Positions 15,965 through 24,541 of a stretch of DNA of 64,000 bases are shown piece after piece. The DNA lies in contig NZ_JANJZR010000007.1 in assembly GCF_024623065.1 (NCBI RefSeq), positions 36,228 to 100,227 on the forward strand, read 5' to 3'. Below the pieces are notes generated by a model. That model was not told the DNA's origin and ran no database searches. It worked only from the letters and a program-made list of their open reading frames with translations. Origin of the DNA: Bacteroides acidifaciens. GTDB taxonomy: Bacteria; Bacteroidota; Bacteroidia; Bacteroidales; Bacteroidaceae. Position 1 is the stretch's first letter. Each line of letters opens with the position of its first letter. The position numbers and the translations under genes were made by a program.

Positions 15965-15980
15965 GAGGGGTAAATGGTAT

Positions 15981-16017
15981 AAAAAAATAGGGCATAACTC
16001 ATTGAGTTACACCCTAT
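15981..16017 (-). terminator. dnaK terminator
   Basis: A 14-bp stem with two mismatches (ATAGGGTGTAACTC type on the minus strand) followed by seven Ts. It lies 35 bp past the dnaK stop. Confidence 0.8.
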
Positions 16018-16051
16018 ATTCCTATTTGTAGTTATCGTTGTTTATCGCAAC

Positions 16052-17965
16052 TTACTTCACTTCCTCAAAATCAGCATCCTGAACGTTATCTCCATGCTTG
16101 CTGTTGTCTTGCTGACCAGCACCACCGTTCATGTCAGGACCAGCCTGTGCACCACCTTGAGCACCACTTTGTGCATACATTTCAGCACTTGCAGCCTGGA
16201 AAGCAGTATTGATTTCTGCCATAGCAGAATCGATAGCAGCCAAATCCTGTGCCTTATGAGCATCTTTCAATTTCTGCAGAGCAGCTTCAATCGGAGCTTT
16301 CTTGTCAGCAGGCAGCTTATCGCCTAATTCCTTCAACTGATTTTCAGTTTGGAAGATTACGCTGTCAGCCTGGTTCAGCTTATCAATCTTTTCACGTTCT
16401 TTCTTGTCCGCTTCAGCATTAGCTTCAGCCTCAGCTTTCATCTTTTCGATTTCTTCCTTGCTCAAACCGCTGGAAGCTTCGATACGGATAGCTTGTTCCT
16501 TACCGGTAGCCTTATCTTTTGCAGATACTTTCAAGATACCGTTAGCGTCAATATCGAATGTAACCTCAATCTGAGGAACACCACGACGAGCTGGAGCAAT
16601 ACCTGTCAAGTTGAACTGACCGATTGATTTGTTCTGTGCAGCCATCGGACGTTCGCCCTGCAATACATGAATAGTAACTTCCGTCTGGTTATCGGCAGCA
16701 GTAGAGAATGTTTCACTCTTACGAGCCGGAATCGTAGTGTTAGCATCGATCAACTTAGTCATTACACCACCCAGTGTTTCGATACCCATTGACAACGGAG
16801 TAACATCCAACAATACTACACCCTTAATTTCGTCTGTCAAAACAGCACCCTGCACAGCAGCGCCAATAGCTACCACTTCATCCGGATTCACACCTTTAGA
16901 AGGAGCTTTACCAAAGAAATCTTCTACCAATTTCTGTACAGCTGGGATACGTGAAGAACCACCTACAAGGATTACTTCGTCAATATCAGCGTTGTTCAAG
17001 CCAGCGTCACTCATTGCTTTCTTACAAGGTTCAAGACAAGCCTGAATCAAATTATGAGCCAAAGATTCGAATTTTGCACGAGTCAAAGTCTTCACCAAGT
17101 GCTTAGGCACACCACCTACCGGCATGATATACGGCAAGTTGATTTCTGTACTTGTAGAAGAAGAAAGCTCAATCTTAGCTTTTTCAGCAGCTTCTTTCAG
17201 ACGTTGCAAAGCCATCGGATCCTGAGTCAAGTCAGCACCTTCATCATTCTTGAATTCCTCAACCAACCAGTTGATGATTACTTGGTCGAAGTCATCACCA
17301 CCCAGGTGAGTATCACCGTTTGTAGAAAGCACTTCGAATACACCGCCACCAAATTCAAGGATAGAAATATCGAATGTACCACCACCAAGGTCGAATACGG
17401 CAATCTTCATATCCTTGTGAGCCTTGTCAAGACCGTAAGCAAGAGCAGCGGCTGTCGGTTCATTTACAATACGTTTTACTTCCAGACCTGCAATCTGTCC
17501 GGCTTCTTTTGTAGCCTGACGTTGAGAGTCGGAGAAATAAGCAGGCACAGTGATAACCGCTTCTGTTACTTCCTGTCCGAGATAGTCTTCAGCAGTTTTC
17601 TTCATTTTCTGAAGAATCATTGCAGAGATTTCCTGCGGAGTATACAGACGTCCGTCGATGTCAACACGCGGAGTGTTATTATCACCTTTCACTACTTTAT
17701 AAGGAACACGAGTCACTTCTTTTTGTACCTGATCCCAAGTTTCACCCATGAAACGTTTGATAGAGAAAATTGTACGTGTAGGGTTCGTAATAGCCTGACG
17801 TTTTGCAGGATCACCTATCTTACGTTCGCCACCATCCACAAAAGCAACTACTGAAGGAGTTGTACGTTTACCTTCGCTGTTTGCAATTACTACCGGTTCG
17901 TTACCTTCAAATACAGAAACACAAGAGTTTGTTGTTCCTAAGTCAATACCAATAATTTTTCCCAT
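16052..17965 (-). CDS. dnaK: Hsp70 chaperone DnaK
   Basis: 637 residues, full length. The ATPase domain starts with [17 protein letters not shown] (phosphate 1), has [14 protein letters not shown] (phosphate 2) and GGSSRIP (adenosine), then the linker [15 protein letters not shown], the substrate-binding domain, a helical lid and a disordered Gln/Gly-rich tail ending DADFEEVK. DnaK binds hydrophobic stretches in unfolded proteins with DnaJ and GrpE. No dnaJ or grpE lies beside it here. The leader carries a sigma-54-type promoter element. Confidence 0.98.
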   Translation of the reverse strand: MGKIIGIDLGTTNSCVSVFEGNEPVVIANSEGKRTTPSVVAFVDGGERKIGDPAKRQAITNPTRTIFSIKRFMGETWDQVQKEVTRVPYKVVKGDNNTPRVDIDGRLYTPQEISAMILQKMKKTAEDYLGQEVTEAVITVPAYFSDSQRQATKEAGQIAGLEVKRIVNEPTAAALAYGLDKAHKDMKIAVFDLGGGTFDISILEFGGGVFEVLSTNGDTHLGGDDFDQVIINWLVEEFKNDEGADLTQDPMALQRLKEAAEKAKIELSSSTSTEINLPYIMPVGGVPKHLVKTLTRAKFESLAHNLIQACLEPCKKAMSDAGLNNADIDEVILVGGSSRIPAVQKLVEDFFGKAPSKGVNPDEVVAIGAAVQGAVLTDEIKGVVLLDVTPLSMGIETLGGVMTKLIDANTTIPARKSETFSTAADNQTEVTIHVLQGERPMAAQNKSIGQFNLTGIAPARRGVPQIEVTFDIDANGILKVSAKDKATGKEQAIRIEASSGLSKEEIEKMKAEAEANAEADKKEREKIDKLNQADSVIFQTENQLKELGDKLPADKKAPIEAALQKLKDAHKAQDLAAIDSAMAEINTAFQAASAEMYAQSGAQGGAQAGPDMNGGAGQQDNSKHGDNVQDADFEEVK

Positions 17966-18068
17966 GATCGTTATTTTTTTTATTTATTATTATTCAATGA
18001 TTCCTTTTTGTCCGGTTGTTTCTCTGCTCGATATTATGAGCTTCGTCCCGAACGGACGCTTATTAAAA

Positions 18069-18085
18069 AGCAAACCGTGTGCCAA
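18069..18085 (-). promoter_or_regulatory. sigma-54-type -24/-12 element upstream of dnaK
   Basis: TTGGCACACGGTTTGCT reads towards dnaK and fits the RpoN consensus YTGGCACG-N4-TTGCW with one change and the right 10-bp gap between GG and GC. It would start transcription near 18057, about 90 bases before the start codon. Direct repeats of TGCCAAAAAGA (plus strand 18080-18090 and 18118-18128) lie at and upstream of it. The remaining leader up to 18233 holds nothing else that I can name. Confidence 0.55.
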
Positions 18086-18233
18086 AAAGAAATTATACGA
18101 ATGCATGACATAATATCTGCCAAAAAGACAGTTTTAATAAATAAACACTGCTGACATAGTCACACCCGGACTCAATTGGCAACTGCTTCTTTAAACAAAT
18201 GCAGGCGGCTCTGGTTCAATCCTGGAAAAAAAA

Positions 18234-18266
18234 TATGCCTATGTCGTCATGTGCGACACAGGCATA
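18234..18266 (-). terminator. terminator of the META-domain gene
   Basis: A 13-bp stem with one mismatch (TATGCCTGTGTCG on the minus strand) followed by eight Ts. It lies ~30 bp past the stop of the META-domain lipoprotein gene. Confidence 0.85.
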
Positions 18267-18298
18267 CCTTATTATATATAAATACTTATATTTATTTC

Positions 18299-19087
18299 CT
18301 ATTTTTCCAAAACAAGCACCAATGCATTATTTGCATCATACAAACCAATGCCACCACCGGCTAATACATCAAATGACCTCACTTCATTCATTGCTTTCAG
18401 AATCTTGCCTTCTGTTTCCATATCCGGACAAGCCATCATTGTGCTTGCCACACCCGGGAAAGAGATTGACTTAGCGCTGCTTGTATTGGTTTCAAAGCCA
18501 CCATTTATCAAGTTGCATCCGGCATTACCGTGAATCGTCTTTTTCTTCACATCAAAAGCGATGAAAGGTTGCTTCTCCATACCAGAAGGAATTGCTTCGC
18601 CATTCACTTCCTTTACTTTCCATTCTCCGTTCAATACCGACAATTTCACACCACCCTCCTTTTTTTCCAAAGCTATAACCGGCCGATTCGACGCATTGCA
18701 AAGGTACAATTTGTCTTTTCCGGCTTTTTTATATCCTTTCACCTGTGCAAGAGCACTCAATACATTTCTCTCAGTCGTCATATCCGGACACATCATCCGG
18801 GTGCTGCCTATTGCACCTAGTTCAAGGCTTCCCGGTTTCGCGTTTACGTCGAAGTTACCCATCATACGGTTGCAACCGCTACTGCCCGACACGCGTCCCG
18901 TTGCGGTATCAAAAGCAATAAAGGGCAGAGTTCTGCTTTCGCCCGGAGTTACTTTCGAGCCATTGACTTCTATAATATTCCATTCACCATTGATAGATGA
19001 TAATGGAGTTGCCTTCTCAACCGAACGGCATGATGACATTGCAAGTGCTGCACCGGCAATGCACATTGAAACTAATACTTTATTCAT
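18299..19087 (-). CDS. lipoprotein with two META (HslJ-type) domains
   Basis: 262 residues. A signal peptide ends in the lipobox AMSSC (Cys ~20). Two homologous META domains follow, each starting with INGEW/LNGEW, with a GxxGCNRMMG/GNAGCNLINGG core and a TRMMCPDM/TMMACPDM block, then EKKEG or LEK strands. HslJ-like proteins sit in the envelope and have been linked to stress or novobiocin resistance; the role in Bacteroides is not known. Internal repetition suggests a tandem duplication. Confidence 0.9.
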   Translation of the reverse strand: MNKVLVSMCIAGAALAMSSCRSVEKATPLSSINGEWNIIEVNGSKVTPGESRTLPFIAFDTATGRVSGSSGCNRMMGNFDVNAKPGSLELGAIGSTRMMCPDMTTERNVLSALAQVKGYKKAGKDKLYLCNASNRPVIALEKKEGGVKLSVLNGEWKVKEVNGEAIPSGMEKQPFIAFDVKKKTIHGNAGCNLINGGFETNTSSAKSISFPGVASTMMACPDMETEGKILKAMNEVRSFDVLAGGGIGLYDANNALVLVLEK

Positions 19088-19118
19088 ATGTTATAACGTT
19101 TAAGTTAAATCGCGGGCA

Positions 19119-19126
19119 AAGATATC
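19119..19126 (-). promoter_or_regulatory. -7 box for the META-domain gene
   Basis: TATCTTTG on the minus strand, an exact TAnnTTTG match about 30 bp before the start codon. The -33 TTTG is not clear. Confidence 0.5.
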
Positions 19127-19324
19127 AAAAAGATTGGGAAATAACATCCAATACAATATAAAATATATACATTTGCCATTGAATATACAACAAACGAACA
19201 ATTTACATAGTTCACTTAAAGTAAATAAAAAGGAGTATAGACGAATGATTATCTGAAAATAATCACGTATATTTGCTCCATAAACAATTCTAATATTCAT
19301 AATTTTAATTCGCAATTTAAAGAA

Positions 19325-20518
19325 ATGGGTAGAGTTCTTATTATTGGTGCAGGCGGTGTTGGTACTGTCGTTGCACACAAAGTGGCACAAAATGCCGATG
19401 TATTTACAGATATCATGATTGCCAGCCGTACAAAAGAGAAATGCGATAAAATCGTTGAGGCAATAGGTAATCCCACGATAAAGACAGCTAAAGTTGACGC
19501 AGACAATGTGGAAGAACTGGTAGCCTTATTCAACGATTTCAAACCGGAAATGGTGATTAACGTCGCTCTCCCCTATCAGGACTTGACTATCATGGAAGCT
19601 TGCCTGAAAGCCGGAGTGAACTATTTGGACACCGCCAATTATGAGCCGAAAGATGAAGCTCACTTTGAATACAGTTGGCAATGGGCTTACCATGACCGTT
19701 TCAAAGAAGCCGGCCTGACAGCTATCCTCGGTTGCGGATTCGACCCGGGAGTCAGTGGTATCTATACAGCTTATGCAGCCAAGCATTATTTTGACGAAAT
19801 CCAATACCTGGATATTGTAGACTGTAATGCAGGAAATCACCACAAGGCATTCGCAACCAACTTCAATCCCGAAATCAATATCCGCGAAATTACGCAGAAC
19901 GGTCGTTATTATGAGAACGGCAAGTGGATAACCACCGGACCGCTGGAAATCCATAAAGACCTGACATATCCGAATATCGGACCGCGCGACTCCTATCTTC
20001 TTTATCACGAAGAACTGGAATCGTTGGTGAAAAACTTCCCAACTATCAAACGTGCACGCTTCTGGATGACTTTCGGACAGGAATATTTAACTCACTTACG
20101 TGTTATTCAGAATATCGGCATGGCGCGTATTGATGAAATCGACTATAACGGAGTAAAAATTGTACCTCTGCAATTCTTGAAAGCCGTATTGCCTAATCCG
20201 CAGGATTTGGGTGAAAATTACGAAGGTGAAACATCCATCGGCTGCCGTATCCGTGGTCTGAAAGATGGGAAAGAACGTACTTACTATGTTTACAATAACT
20301 GTAGCCACCAAGAAGCATACAAGGAAACAGGTATGCAGGGAGTAAGCTACACCACCGGAGTTCCGGCAATGATCGGAGCCATGATGTTCTTCAAAGGAGA
20401 ATGGAAACGTCCGGGGGTAAATAATGTGGAAGAATTCAATCCAGATCCGTTTATGGAGCAACTGAACAAGCAAGGTCTGCCTTGGCATGAAGTAATCGAT
20501 CAGGATTTAGAATTGTAA
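19325..20518 (+). CDS. carboxynorspermidine synthase (saccharopine dehydrogenase family)
   Basis: 397 residues. An N-terminal Rossmann site (VLIIGAGGVGTVVAHKVA) binds NADP(H), and the family block GCGFDPGVSGIYTAYAAKH follows at about residue 140. The length and blocks match carboxynorspermidine/carboxyspermidine dehydrogenases, which condense aspartate semialdehyde with a diamine on the way to (nor)spermidine, the known route in Bacteroides. True saccharopine dehydrogenase activity is less likely. It heads a rightward unit with bcp and recA (gaps of 22 and 26 bp). Confidence 0.85.
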   Translation: MGRVLIIGAGGVGTVVAHKVAQNADVFTDIMIASRTKEKCDKIVEAIGNPTIKTAKVDADNVEELVALFNDFKPEMVINVALPYQDLTIMEACLKAGVNYLDTANYEPKDEAHFEYSWQWAYHDRFKEAGLTAILGCGFDPGVSGIYTAYAAKHYFDEIQYLDIVDCNAGNHHKAFATNFNPEINIREITQNGRYYENGKWITTGPLEIHKDLTYPNIGPRDSYLLYHEELESLVKNFPTIKRARFWMTFGQEYLTHLRVIQNIGMARIDEIDYNGVKIVPLQFLKAVLPNPQDLGENYEGETSIGCRIRGLKDGKERTYYVYNNCSHQEAYKETGMQGVSYTTGVPAMIGAMMFFKGEWKRPGVNNVEEFNPDPFMEQLNKQGLPWHEVIDQDLEL

Positions 20519-20540
20519 GACATTCATTAAAAAGAAAGTT

Positions 20541-20996
20541 ATGATTAACGTTGGAGATAAAGCACCGGAAGTTTTAGGCATCAATGAGAAAGGTGAAGAA
20601 ATCCGTCTGAGTGCTTACAAAGGAAAAAAGATTGTGTTGTATTTCTATCCGAAAGACAGCACATCGGGTTGCACCGCACAAGCGTGCAATCTGCGCGACA
20701 ACTATTCCGAACTGCGCAAGGCCGGCTATGAAGTAATCGGTGTCAGCGTAGACAATGAAAAGTCGCATCAGAAATTCATAGAGAAAAACAACCTTCCTTT
20801 CACTCTGATTGCCGATACTGAGAAGAAGTTGGTAGAAGAGTTTGGGGTGTGGGGAGAAAAGAAACTGTACGGACGTGCATATATGGGTACTCTCCGCACT
20901 ACTTTCCTGATTAATGAAGAAGGAATCGTAGAACGGATCATCACTCCCAAAGAAGTGAAGACCAAAGAACATGCCTCACAGATTTTAAATCAATAA
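20541..20996 (+). CDS. bcp: thioredoxin-dependent thiol peroxidase (Bcp/PrxQ)
   Basis: 151 residues. DSTSGCTAQACNLRDN holds the peroxidatic Cys (~44) and the second Cys five residues later, the typical CxxxxC of PrxQ-type enzymes. The enzyme reduces H2O2 and organic peroxides using thioredoxin. The thioredoxin-like fold is complete (VLYFYPKD, LIADTEKKLVEEFGVWGEK, TFLINEEG). It sits between the carboxynorspermidine synthase and recA genes. Confidence 0.95.
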   Translation: MINVGDKAPEVLGINEKGEEIRLSAYKGKKIVLYFYPKDSTSGCTAQACNLRDNYSELRKAGYEVIGVSVDNEKSHQKFIEKNNLPFTLIADTEKKLVEEFGVWGEKKLYGRAYMGTLRTTFLINEEGIVERIITPKEVKTKEHASQILNQ

Positions 20997-21022
20997 CTCC
21001 ATTAATTATATAAGAATAAGGT

Positions 21023-22060
21023 ATGGCAAAGAAAGACGAACTTAATTTTGAAACAGATAATAAAATGGCATCAAGCGAAAAACTAAAAGCCTTACAGGCT
21101 GCCATGGAAAAGATAGAAAAGAGCTTCGGTAAAGGTTCTATCATGAAAATGGGTGATGATAGTGTTGAACAAGTAGAAGTGATCCCGACAGGCTCTATTG
21201 CCCTGAACGTGGCACTTGGCGTTGGAGGTTACCCTAGAGGTAGAATCATTGAAATCTATGGTCCGGAGTCTTCCGGTAAAACGACATTGGCCATCCACGC
21301 CATTGCTGAAGCACAAAAAGCCGGAGGTATCGCTGCTTTCATTGATGCCGAACATGCTTTCGACCGTTTCTATGCTTCCAAACTGGGAGTAAACATTGAC
21401 GATTTGTATATCTCCCAACCTGATAACGGTGAGCAGGCGTTGGAAATCGCAGAACAGTTGATCCGTTCTTCTGCTATCGACATCATCGTTATCGACTCTG
21501 TGGCCGCATTGACTCCCAAAGCAGAAATCGAAGGTGACATGGGTGACAACAAAGTAGGTCTTCAGGCACGTCTGATGTCTCAAGCATTGCGCAAATTGAC
21601 CTCGGCTGTCAGCAAGACACGTACGACTTGTATCTTCATCAACCAGTTGCGTGAAAAGATCGGTGTAATGTTTGGTAATCCCGAAACAACTACCGGTGGT
21701 AATGCACTGAAGTTCTACGCTTCCGTACGTTTGGATATTCGTGGCAGCCAACCAATCAAAGACGGTGAAGAAATCCTGGGTAAACTGACTAAAGTAAAAG
21801 TTGTGAAGAATAAAGTAGCTCCTCCTTTCCGTAGAGCAGAATTCGACATCATGTTTGGTGAAGGTATCTCCCACTCCGGAGAAATCATCGACTTGGGCGC
21901 CGACTTGGGAATCATCAAGAAGAGTGGTTCATGGTATAGCTACAATGACACAAAATTAGGACAAGGACGTGATGCTGCAAAACAATGTATCGCTGACAAT
22001 CCTGAACTTGCCGATGAACTGGAAGGACTGATTTTCGAAGCATTGAAGAAAAAAGAATAA
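21023..22060 (+). CDS. recA: recombinase RecA
   Basis: 345 residues. Walker A is GPESSGKTT (~80-88), Walker [13 protein letters not shown], with loop L1/L2 features ([43 protein letters not shown]). It forms filaments on single-stranded DNA for strand exchange and SOS co-protease activity. A second possible start at residue 15 (MASSEKLK) would give a length closer to many RecA proteins. No LexA box is evident upstream; it is the last gene of a three-gene unit. Confidence 0.98.
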   Translation: MAKKDELNFETDNKMASSEKLKALQAAMEKIEKSFGKGSIMKMGDDSVEQVEVIPTGSIALNVALGVGGYPRGRIIEIYGPESSGKTTLAIHAIAEAQKAGGIAAFIDAEHAFDRFYASKLGVNIDDLYISQPDNGEQALEIAEQLIRSSAIDIIVIDSVAALTPKAEIEGDMGDNKVGLQARLMSQALRKLTSAVSKTRTTCIFINQLREKIGVMFGNPETTTGGNALKFYASVRLDIRGSQPIKDGEEILGKLTKVKVVKNKVAPPFRRAEFDIMFGEGISHSGEIIDLGADLGIIKKSGSWYSYNDTKLGQGRDAAKQCIADNPELADELEGLIFEALKKKE

Positions 22061-22099
22061 CAGTCTCCGGCTTTATAAGACAGAACCATATCCATAAAG

Positions 22100-22142
22100 A
22101 AGTGGGAGAATATTCGTGTAATGCGATATTCTCCCACTTTTC
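22100..22142 (+). terminator. recA terminator
   Basis: A perfect 14-bp stem (AAGTGGGAGAATAT) with a 12-base loop followed by four Ts, 40 bp after the recA stop. Confidence 0.85.
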
Positions 22143-22185
22143 TATATCTACTATTTGTATTCTCTCTTTATACAATATTCTCTCT

Positions 22186-23178
22186 CTATACAAAATAAAT
22201 ATAAGCCAACGTACTCAAGCTAATCACTATCCAAAGCAAGACTCCCTGCACCAATGGTTTAATCCCAACTGCCCTTAACACATCCATAGAAAGAGAAGCA
22301 CCAATAAAGAACATAGTAATCGTCAAGGTCTTACGGGCTATCCCGTTGATTGCATCCCCCAACTGTGGTACTCCGTCAAGCAAATAAGTATTCACTACCA
22401 TTGCCAATACAAAGAAGAAAATAAACCAGGGAATACTGATTTTCTGTCCTTTGCTCTTAAAGATAAATGAGGTGGCAAAAGCCATAGGAATTATCCAAAG
22501 CGCACGGGTCAGCTTGATAGTGGTAGCCACTTTCAAGGCTTCTTCACCATACGCAGCACCTGCACCGACAACCGAACTTGTATCGTGAATGGCAATCGCC
22601 GCCCATGTTCCGAACTTCTGTTGATCCATATCCAAAGCATGCCCAATCATCGGGAATATAAAGAGTGCGATTGCGTTCAGGATAAAGATAGTACCCAATG
22701 CAACAGACATTTCACTATCTTTCGCCCTCAGCACCGGTCCTACTGCCGCAATGGCACTCCCCCCGCAGATAGCAGTTCCCGAACTGATAAGATAAGAAGT
22801 ATTACGGTCTATTTTGAACAACTTACGACCGATAAACCAACCAATCACCAACGTACCAATAACAGATATTACAGTAAACTCCATGCCTTCCTTACCGGAA
22901 GCCAAAGCCGAATGAAGATTCATTCCAAATCCCAGCCCGACAACTGAATATTGTAATAAATACTTAGAGGTTTTCTTATTAAATTTCGGATGTGCCTGTC
23001 CGCAGGTCAATGCAAAAATTAGTCCGAGAAATAAAGCAACCGGTGGCGTCACCCATGCCGACCATGCTTCCAATCCCGGAATATAATCTAAAAAGAGAAA
23101 AAAAGTCAAAGTAGAAAGTAACGCGACGTAAATTGTCTTGTTATTCGTCCGCAACGTTTTTGTAGCTGTTGAAATCAT
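22186..23178 (-). CDS. YeiH/UPF0324-family membrane transporter
   Basis: 330 residues with about 10 membrane segments. Typical blocks are LLQYSVVGLGFGMNL, SSGTAICGGSAIAAVGPVL, AIHDTSSVVGAGAAYGEEAL and MFFIGASLSMDVLRA, all standard for the UPF0324/PSE family of putative sulfate or small-anion exporters. The direction of transport and substrate are inferred from family naming only. It converges on recA; no LysR-type regulator adjoins it here, unlike in enteric bacteria. Confidence 0.9.
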   Translation of the reverse strand: MISTATKTLRTNNKTIYVALLSTLTFFLFLDYIPGLEAWSAWVTPPVALFLGLIFALTCGQAHPKFNKKTSKYLLQYSVVGLGFGMNLHSALASGKEGMEFTVISVIGTLVIGWFIGRKLFKIDRNTSYLISSGTAICGGSAIAAVGPVLRAKDSEMSVALGTIFILNAIALFIFPMIGHALDMDQQKFGTWAAIAIHDTSSVVGAGAAYGEEALKVATTIKLTRALWIIPMAFATSFIFKSKGQKISIPWFIFFFVLAMVVNTYLLDGVPQLGDAINGIARKTLTITMFFIGASLSMDVLRAVGIKPLVQGVLLWIVISLSTLAYIYFV

Positions 23179-23208
23179 ATAGTTTTATCTTTAATTGTTT
23201 TCGGGATG

Positions 23209-23216
23209 CAAAGGTA
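23209..23216 (-). promoter_or_regulatory. -7 box for the YeiH-family gene
   Basis: TACCTTTG on the minus strand, an exact TAnnTTTG match about 30 bp before the start. Confidence 0.5.
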
Positions 23217-23297
23217 CGGGAAACAATCAAGACACACTAATAGTTTCTAATTATGTATTATAACTTTTAGTTATAGATAATCTGCTTCAGACTATTT

Positions 23298-23672
23298 TCA
23301 TACAGTTACAATATCCTTTCCGAAAGGAGTCAACGCCAATGAAGCCAGTTTAAAGTGCTGTAAACCAAATGGAATCCCAATAACAGTTATACACAAAATC
23401 GCCCCAAAGACCAAATGTGACAAACAAATCCAAATGCCACCCACGAATATCCATATCACGTTCATTAATATATAAAGACAACCACTGGAACGACTTCCGC
23501 TTCTCACTTCCTTGCCGAAAGGCCACAAAGCAAGTCCTGCCAACTTCAATGTTTGCATCCCAAAAGGAATGCCGATGATAGTAATCATCATCAATATACT
23601 TGAGACAAGGTATTCTACTGCCGTAAAAATACCACCAAGCAACAGCCATAATAAATTCATCAAACAGCCCAT
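23298..23672 (-). CDS. YccF-domain inner-membrane protein
   Basis: 124 residues with two copies of the YccF module: LLWLLLGGIFTAVEYLV ... IIGIPFGMQTLKLAGLALWPFGKEV and VIWIFVGGIWICLSHLV ... VIGIPFGLQHFKLASLALTPFGKDI. Each is a membrane segment pair followed by the GIPFG-x-Q-x-x-KL-x-x-L-x-PFG box. The protein is small and integral to the membrane; no function is known. It is followed 15 bp downstream of the DUF1810 gene, so the two are co-transcribed. Confidence 0.9.
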   Translation of the reverse strand: MGCLMNLLWLLLGGIFTAVEYLVSSILMMITIIGIPFGMQTLKLAGLALWPFGKEVRSGSRSSGCLYILMNVIWIFVGGIWICLSHLVFGAILCITVIGIPFGLQHFKLASLALTPFGKDIVTV

Positions 23673-23687
23673 AACAGTAATATTTAA

Positions 23688-24107
23688 TTATTTATCCAAC
23701 ATTCTTTTTGTCATCTCATCCGTTTCGCCCTGATAATACCGGTCTATCACTTGCCGGAACAAGTCACCCGGAGCAACCTCATTGAATAGTGTCATACACG
23801 AAAGCACCTTCATCGCATCCAACGAACCGAAAACCTCCTCGGCTGTCTTACTTTTCAATTGCAAGAAAGCAGATGTAATTTCACGCAGCCTTTCACCCAA
23901 AACCGGATGAGCCAGATATGCTTCGGCCTCTTCCTTGCCACTGATTCCATAATATTGTGAATTATAACTCATACCCAACCCTTTCAGTTGAGGAAATATA
24001 TACCAAATCCAATGAGAATACTTCCGCCCGTTTCTGATTTCTGTGAGGGCACGTTCATAATCGCCTTGCTGAGCATCGAGAAACCGCTGTAAGTTAAACT
24101 TTTCCAT
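23688..24107 (-). CDS. DUF1810-family protein
   Basis: 139 residues. FNLQRFLDAQQGDYERALTEIRNGRKYSHWIWYIFPQLKGLGMS is the family hallmark, with a conserved H-W-I-W-Y-I-F-P-Q block and later SAFLQLKSKTAEEVFGSLDAMKVLSCMTLF. DUF1810 proteins are mostly helical and have been found beside nucleotide- or NAD-linked genes; function unsettled. It opens the unit that continues with the YccF gene. Confidence 0.9.
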   Translation of the reverse strand: MEKFNLQRFLDAQQGDYERALTEIRNGRKYSHWIWYIFPQLKGLGMSYNSQYYGISGKEEAEAYLAHPVLGERLREITSAFLQLKSKTAEEVFGSLDAMKVLSCMTLFNEVAPGDLFRQVIDRYYQGETDEMTKRMLDK

Positions 24108-24141
24108 ATCCGTTAAGTTCTTGCCTTTGATGATAGATAGA

Positions 24142-24149
24142 CAAATATA
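24142..24149 (-). promoter_or_regulatory. -7 box for the DUF1810-YccF unit
   Basis: TATATTTG on the minus strand, exact TAnnTTTG, about 35 bp before the DUF1810 start. Confidence 0.5.
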
Positions 24150-24164
24150 CGGAAAGAAATATGA

Positions 24165-24305
24165 GAATCAAAGACTTTTAAACAATATTCACTGTGGGCA
24201 TACGTTAGTATTGTGACACTATTACTTGATACCGCCTATAATAAGCCTAATGAAATCACGCTTGAGACAACGGAGGAAGTTAAAAGCGAAAACACAACAA
24301 TATGA
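24165..24305 (+). pseudogene. 46-codon open frame without a start, probable 3' gene fragment
   Basis: After a stop at 24162 the frame reads ESKTFKQYSLWAYVSIV, then TLLLDTAYNKPNE and ITLETTEEVKSENTTI before a TGA. It has a hydrophobic segment and a charged tail, natural composition for a membrane-protein C-terminus, but no start codon or promoter. Its last bases run into a duplicated segment from the operon to the right. I do not recognise the parent gene. Confidence 0.3.
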
Positions 24306-24420
24306 ATATGGGAAATTACTTACTAACAGTCATTAAGAAATTAACCGTAGTCCTCATAGCTAACATAACTGCCTATCAAAATGACGCACCCATATTACTT
24401 TGATAATAACCAATATTATA
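24297..24420 (-). pseudogene. internally deleted copy of the 395-aa operon gene
   Basis: Bases 24297-24368 repeat 25999-26070 with two mismatches (the 3' end and trailer of the 395-residue gene), and 24373-24393 repeat 27102-27122 exactly (the region coding for VRHFDSD near its N-terminus), with weaker similarity up to 24420. The roughly 1-kb middle is missing. The remnant and the intact gene bracket the AAA ATPase gene, so a duplication followed by deletion took place here. Confidence 0.8.
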
Positions 24421-24456
24421 TTTATTTGCCGAAAAACCTATAAAAACTATGGATTT

Positions 24457-24511
24457 ATTGTACGAATGATAAATCTATTTGTACTTTTGCATTATCGTAA
24501 CCGTTGTTACG
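24457..24511 (+). promoter_or_regulatory. promoter and palindrome of the DUF234-type ATPase gene
   Basis: ATTG (24457-24460), a 21-bp gap and TACTTTTG (24482-24489) form a good Bacteroides promoter. The start point falls on a palindrome, CGTAAC-CGTT-GTTACG (24496-24511), repeated in part as GGTAATGAATATTACG just after it. A repressor site or leader hairpin is likely. The promoter's place rules out translation starts before about 24496. Confidence 0.6.
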
Positions 24512-24541
24512 GTAATGAATATTACGATAAAACTTATAGAT

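Noticed and set aside
17054..17854. 266-codon rightward frame opposite dnaK
   Set aside because: Antisense of dnaK; rich in Cys, Ser and Phe as expected from reverse reading of a well-expressed gene.
21092..21874. 260-codon leftward frame opposite recA
   Set aside because: Antisense of recA with no signals of its own.
22186..23178. Link between the YeiH-family transporter and the LysR regulator
   Set aside because: In enteric bacteria such genes are neighbours, but here 20 kb and an accessory island lie between them; no shared site was found.
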